Source: Nioella halotolerans (GTDB lineage: Bacteria > Pseudomonadota > Alphaproteobacteria > Rhodobacterales > Rhodobacteraceae). Taken from it: a DNA stretch of 64,000 nucleotides. Both the position numbers and the translations under genes were made by a program. Location: positions 62,001 to 126,000 of the forward strand of contig QVQC01000079.1 in the NCBI GenBank assembly GCA_003428585.1. The letters are read 5' to 3'. This document shows positions 61,082-64,000 of this stretch, one piece after another; position 1 is the first letter of the stretch; the number at the start of each line of letters is the position of its first letter. Below the pieces are notes generated by a model, which searched no databases, had not been told where the DNA came from, and saw only the letters and a list, made by a program, of their open reading frames with translations.

Positions 61082-62022
61082 TGCTCGGAAAGACCGCGAA
61101 CGGGCTGTTCTGGATGTATCGCTACCTCGAACGGGCGGAAAACACCGCGCGCCTGATCGAGACCGGGCAGCGCATCGCGCTGACCCGCTCGGGCGCCTCT
61201 GACCTCGAATGGCGCCCGGTGCTGCAAACGGCCGGGGTCTACGATGCCTACCTAGCGGCGCATCAGGATGTTACCAAGGACGCTGCGATCGACTGGTTGC
61301 TGCGGTCGAAGGACAACCCTTCCTCGGTGATCCATTGCATCGCGGCGGCGCGCCAGAACGCGCGACTGGTGCGCACGGCACTGACCCACGAGGTCTGGGA
61401 GGCGACCAACGGCGCCCACATGCGGGCGCAGCATTTGCTGGCCCGCAAGGTTGGCGAGCGCGACCTGCCCGCCGTGCTGGGCACGATCCGGCAGGCGACA
61501 TCGCTGGTGCGCGGGGCCACCCATGGCACCATGCTGCGCAACGACATCTACGATTTCGCCCGCATCGGCACGTTCCTCGAACGCGCCGACAACACCGCCC
61601 GCATCCTCGACGTGAAATATTACGTGTTGCTGCCGTCGGTCACTTCCATCGGCTCGTCGCTGGACAACGTGCAATGGGAAACCATCCTGCGCTCGGTCTC
61701 GGCGCGCGGCGGGTTTCGCATGGAATACGGCAACAGCTACGAACCGCAGGACATCGCGAAATTCCTGATCCTCGACCGGCGCATGCCGCGCAGCCTTGCC
61801 TTTTGCGTGCGCAAGCTGCGTGACAACCTTGGTTACCTTGTCGAATGCTACGGCAAACGGCCCGAGGCATGGCACAAGGCCGACCACATTGATCGCGCCT
61901 ACCTGTCGCACACCATCGACACGATCTTCGACTACGGGCTGCATGAGTTCATCCAGCGTCTTTTGGACCTGTTGTCCGAACTCGGGGCCCAGATCGAGAA
62001 GGATTACCGTTTCTATGAGTGA
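61081..62022 (+). CDS. Alpha-E domain protein
   Basis: 313-aa all-helical alpha-E (DUF403) protein, always encoded beside the circularly permuted ATP-grasp. Met-Leu-Gly-Lys-Thr-Ala-Asn-Gly-Leu-Phe-Trp-Met-Tyr-Arg-Tyr-Leu-Glu-Arg-Ala-Glu-Asn at the start and Phe-Leu-Glu-Arg-Ala-Asp-Asn-Thr-Ala-Arg in the centre are typical internal-repeat motifs. ATG overlaps the upstream stop (TGATG); its end overlaps the transglutaminase gene by 8 nt. Function is unknown. Confidence 0.92.
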   Translation: MLGKTANGLFWMYRYLERAENTARLIETGQRIALTRSGASDLEWRPVLQTAGVYDAYLAAHQDVTKDAAIDWLLRSKDNPSSVIHCIAAARQNARLVRTALTHEVWEATNGAHMRAQHLLARKVGERDLPAVLGTIRQATSLVRGATHGTMLRNDIYDFARIGTFLERADNTARILDVKYYVLLPSVTSIGSSLDNVQWETILRSVSARGGFRMEYGNSYEPQDIAKFLILDRRMPRSLAFCVRKLRDNLGYLVECYGKRPEAWHKADHIDRAYLSHTIDTIFDYGLHEFIQRLLDLLSELGAQIEKDYRFYE

Positions 62023-62824
62023 TCCAATGCGCCTGACGATCCGCCACACCACACGCTACAGCTTTGACGCGCCGGTCAGCCATGGCCTTCAACAATTGCG
62101 CAAGACCCCCAAGACCGGGCAGCAGCAGCGGGTGGTCCGCTGGCGCACCGAGGTCGAGGGCGGGCACAAGGAGCTGTCGTTCACCGATCACCACAACAAC
62201 CTCGTGGAACTGGTCAGTTTTGACCGCGATACACAGTCGCTGGCCGTGATCTCGGAAGGCGAGGTGGAGATCCGCGATACCAGCGGCGTTCTTGGCCCGC
62301 ATGTGGGGCCCGCCCCGCTTTGGCTCTATCGGCGGGGCACGGCGCTGACGAAAGCGGGGTCCGGGGTGCGCGGGCTGGCGCGCACCGTCGAGGGCGAAAC
62401 GGAGCTGGACCGCCTGCACAGCCTGATGCAGGTGATCCATGCCGCCGTCGCCTTCGAGATCGGTGAGCCGCAAACCGATTGGGGGGCGGAGGAGGCGCTC
62501 GCCGCGGGCAAGGGCGTCTGCCAGGATCACACTCATATCTTCATCACCGCCGCGCGCGAGATGGGCTGGCCGGCGCGCTACGTCTCGGGCTACCTGATGC
62601 TGGACGATCGGGTCGAGCAGGAGGCCATGCACGCCTGGGCCGAGGCACATGTTGCGGGGCTTGGCTGGGTCGGCTTCGATGTCGCCAACGGCATTGCGCC
62701 CGACAACCGCTACGTCCGCGTTGCGACGGGGCTGGACTATGCCGAGGCCGCACCCGTAACTGGCCTGCGGACCGGCGGCGCGGGCGAGGCGCTGAGCGTC
62801 CGGATCGGCGTGGCGCAGCAGTAA
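62015..62824 (+). CDS. Transglutaminase-like protease (bacterial N-terminal TGase type)
   Basis: 269 aa with an N-terminal beta-rich domain and a transglutaminase-core domain. The catalytic triad is evident: Cys169 (Gly-Lys-Gly-Val-Cys-Gln-Asp), His206 (Met-His-Ala-Trp) and Asp222 (Gly-Phe-Asp-Val). Such proteins more often act as peptidases or amidases than as cross-linkers. It has AGAAGGA upstream and overlaps alpha-E by 8 nt. It should cut the bond made by the ATP-grasp partner, as predicted in the literature on this gene set. Confidence 0.9.
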   Translation: MSDPMRLTIRHTTRYSFDAPVSHGLQQLRKTPKTGQQQRVVRWRTEVEGGHKELSFTDHHNNLVELVSFDRDTQSLAVISEGEVEIRDTSGVLGPHVGPAPLWLYRRGTALTKAGSGVRGLARTVEGETELDRLHSLMQVIHAAVAFEIGEPQTDWGAEEALAAGKGVCQDHTHIFITAAREMGWPARYVSGYLMLDDRVEQEAMHAWAEAHVAGLGWVGFDVANGIAPDNRYVRVATGLDYAEAAPVTGLRTGGAGEALSVRIGVAQQ

Positions 62825-62833
62825 GGGCGGGCA

Positions 62834-63565
62834 ATGACCTATTGCGTGGGATTGGTTCTGGAGGCGGGGCTGGTGTTCATGTCCGACACCCGCACAAATG
62901 CGGGGTTGGACAACATCTCCACCTTTCGCAAGATGCATGTCTGGGAGGCACCGGGCGAACGCGTCATCACCATGTTGACGGCGGGCAACCTTGCCACGAC
63001 GCAGGCCCTTGTCAGCCTTCTCGATGAACGCACCAAGGCCCCCGATGACCGGGCGCCGTCGCTGCTGGCGGTGCCGTCGATGTTCCAGGCGGCGCGGCTG
63101 GTGGCCGACACGCTGCGCGAGGTGATCGCGCAGCATGCGCAAACCGGCCAGCAGGCCGATGCGTCGTTCAACGCCACGGTGATCCTCGGCGGCCAGATCG
63201 CGGGCGGCCCGCCGCGCCTGTTCCTGATCTACCCGGAGGGCAATTTCATCGAGGCGAGCGCGGACACGCCCTTTTTCCAGATCGGCGAGACCAAGTATGG
63301 CCGCCCGATCCTCGTGCGGGCCTACGAACCGGGGTTGCGCTTCGACGAGGCGCTGCGCCTTCTGCTGGTCAGCTTCGATTCCACCGTCAAGGCGAACCTC
63401 AGCGTGGGCGCCCCCTTCGATTACCATGTCTACGAAACCGGTAGCCTGAGGGCGGGCAAGACAGGGCGCATCGCCGCGGACGATCCCTATTTCGCGGATG
63501 TCTCGGAACGCTGGGGCGACGCGCTGAAGGCGGCGCTGAACAGCCTGCCGACCTTTCGGCTATAG
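62834..63565 (+). CDS. Anbu-type proteasome-like protease (ancestral beta subunit)
   Basis: 243-aa N-terminal-nucleophile hydrolase of the Anbu family. The protein begins Met-Thr-Tyr-Cys-Val-Gly; removal of Met would expose Thr2 as nucleophile. The segments Phe-Met-Ser-Asp-Thr-Arg-Thr-Asn-Ala-Gly and Asp-Asp-Pro-Tyr-Phe near the C-terminus are Anbu hallmarks. It lies 9 nt after the transglutaminase gene and ends 14 nt before the convergent IclR gene. Physiological substrate is unknown; the operon suggests action on a peptide-type product of the ATP-grasp enzyme. Confidence 0.92.
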   Translation: MTYCVGLVLEAGLVFMSDTRTNAGLDNISTFRKMHVWEAPGERVITMLTAGNLATTQALVSLLDERTKAPDDRAPSLLAVPSMFQAARLVADTLREVIAQHAQTGQQADASFNATVILGGQIAGGPPRLFLIYPEGNFIEASADTPFFQIGETKYGRPILVRAYEPGLRFDEALRLLLVSFDSTVKANLSVGAPFDYHVYETGSLRAGKTGRIAADDPYFADVSERWGDALKAALNSLPTFRL

Positions 63566-63579
63566 CCCGTCCTGCCCAA

Positions 63580-64000
63580 TCAGGCGCCCATGCGCCGTGA
63601 CACCTGCGCCGCCGCATCAGCCACCAGTCGGCCCACACGGGCGATGTCCTCGGGCGCCAGCCGGTGCGACGGCCCCGAGACGGAGATGCCCGCCACGGCC
63701 TCGTCAAGCACGTTGAGGATGGGGGCGGCGACGCAGCGCATGCCGATTGTGGTTTCCTCGTCATCCACGGCAAAGCCCCGGTCGCGCCCGCGCGCAAGGT
63801 CAGCGCGAAGCGCATTGGGCGTGATCAGCGTCCTGTCGGTGAACCGGTCAAGCGGCTGGTCGCGCAGGAACCGGTCAAGACGGTCGGCGGGAAACCGGCC
63901 CAGAAGCGCCTTGCCGATCCCCGAGGCATGCATCGGCGACAGCGTGCCCGGCGGAAAGAAGGCGCGGATCGACTCGGTCGTCTCGACCTGGCTGATGAAC
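63580..64000 (-). CDS. IclR-family transcriptional regulator, C-terminal part (cut by window)
   Basis: Only the last 140 residues or so are present; the N-terminal HTH lies beyond the right edge. The frame enters the window as Phe-Ile-Ser-Gln-Val-Glu-Thr-Thr-Glu-Ser-Ile-Arg and runs to a stop at 63580. Pro-Met-His-Ala-Ser-Gly-Ile-Gly-Lys-Ala-Leu-Leu and Gly-Ile-Ser-Val-Ser-Gly-Pro are IclR effector-domain landmarks. This subgroup often binds glyoxylate or similar small acids, but the ligand cannot be told from the fragment. Confidence 0.85.
   Translation of the reverse strand, partial: FISQVETTESIRAFFPPGTLSPMHASGIGKALLGRFPADRLDRFLRDQPLDRFTDRTLITPNALRADLARGRDRGFAVDDEETTIGMRCVAAPILNVLDEAVAGISVSGPSHRLAPEDIARVGRLVADAAAQVSRRMGA

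Overview
The window looks like chromosome from a high-GC alphaproteobacterium of the Rhodobacteraceae (Roseobacter-like). The grounds are the aerobic (CobG-type) cobalamin genes, the paa/hmg catabolic clusters, the polyamine- and peptide-type ABC transporters, and the tightly packed operons with 4-base start/stop overlaps. No rRNA, tRNA, CRISPR array or intact insertion sequence was seen. All functional calls come from reading protein motifs and gene context; no database search was possible.

Layout. (1) 1-16.6 kb, vitamin B12: a CbiM-like cobalt permease behind a cobalamin riboswitch; a long leftward gene series DUF1636-cobW-cobN-cobG-cobH-cobI-cobJ-(cobK inverted)-cobL-cobE-cobM-cobB-cobA behind a second cobalamin riboswitch; and cobO and cobQ on the other strand. 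(2) 16.7-24.6 kb, homogentisate module: a MarR regulator with two palindromic operators faces an operon of a metallo-beta-lactamase-fold protein, a DinB-fold protein, an FAD monooxygenase, a tiny DUF2783 protein, a VOC protein, hmgA, maiA and fumarylacetoacetase. (3) 24.9-39.6 kb, phenylacetyl-CoA pathway: paaJ-type thiolase, paaABCDE, an extra PaaA/PaaC-family protein, then LysR, TetR (PaaR-like), paaK, paaI and paaG leftward, a fused hydratase/dehydrogenase and paaZ rightward, and a PaaX-type regulator. (4) 40-45.2 kb: a polyamine-type ABC importer with a DUF1330 gene inside the operon and one permease with an unusually large extra-membrane domain. (5) 45.5-47.7 kb: an acyl-CoA dehydrogenase and phosphotransferase pair of the ACAD10/11 (LvaC/LvaA) type. 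(6) 47.7-48.7 kb: a gene-free stretch with a markedly AT-richer core, probably a scar of a lost element. (7) 48.7-55.1 kb: a complete dipeptide/oligopeptide ABC importer followed by a GlxA-type AraC regulator. (8) 55.3-58.3 kb: a small unknown protein, divergent from phosphoenolpyruvate synthase. (9) 58.3-63.6 kb: a secreted coiled-coil protein, then the conserved ATP-grasp / alpha-E / transglutaminase / Anbu-protease set. (10) The right edge cuts an IclR-family regulator.

Together the aromatic modules would take phenylacetate through the epoxide/oxepin route to acetyl-CoA and succinyl-CoA, and a hydroxylated aromatic acid through homogentisate to fumarate and acetoacetate. The candidates most worth following are the two-gene hydroxylase (FAD monooxygenase plus DUF2783), the extra PF05138 protein after paaE, the shared operator-like sequence at the two paa promoters, the enlarged permease, the ACAD/kinase pair and the Anbu locus.
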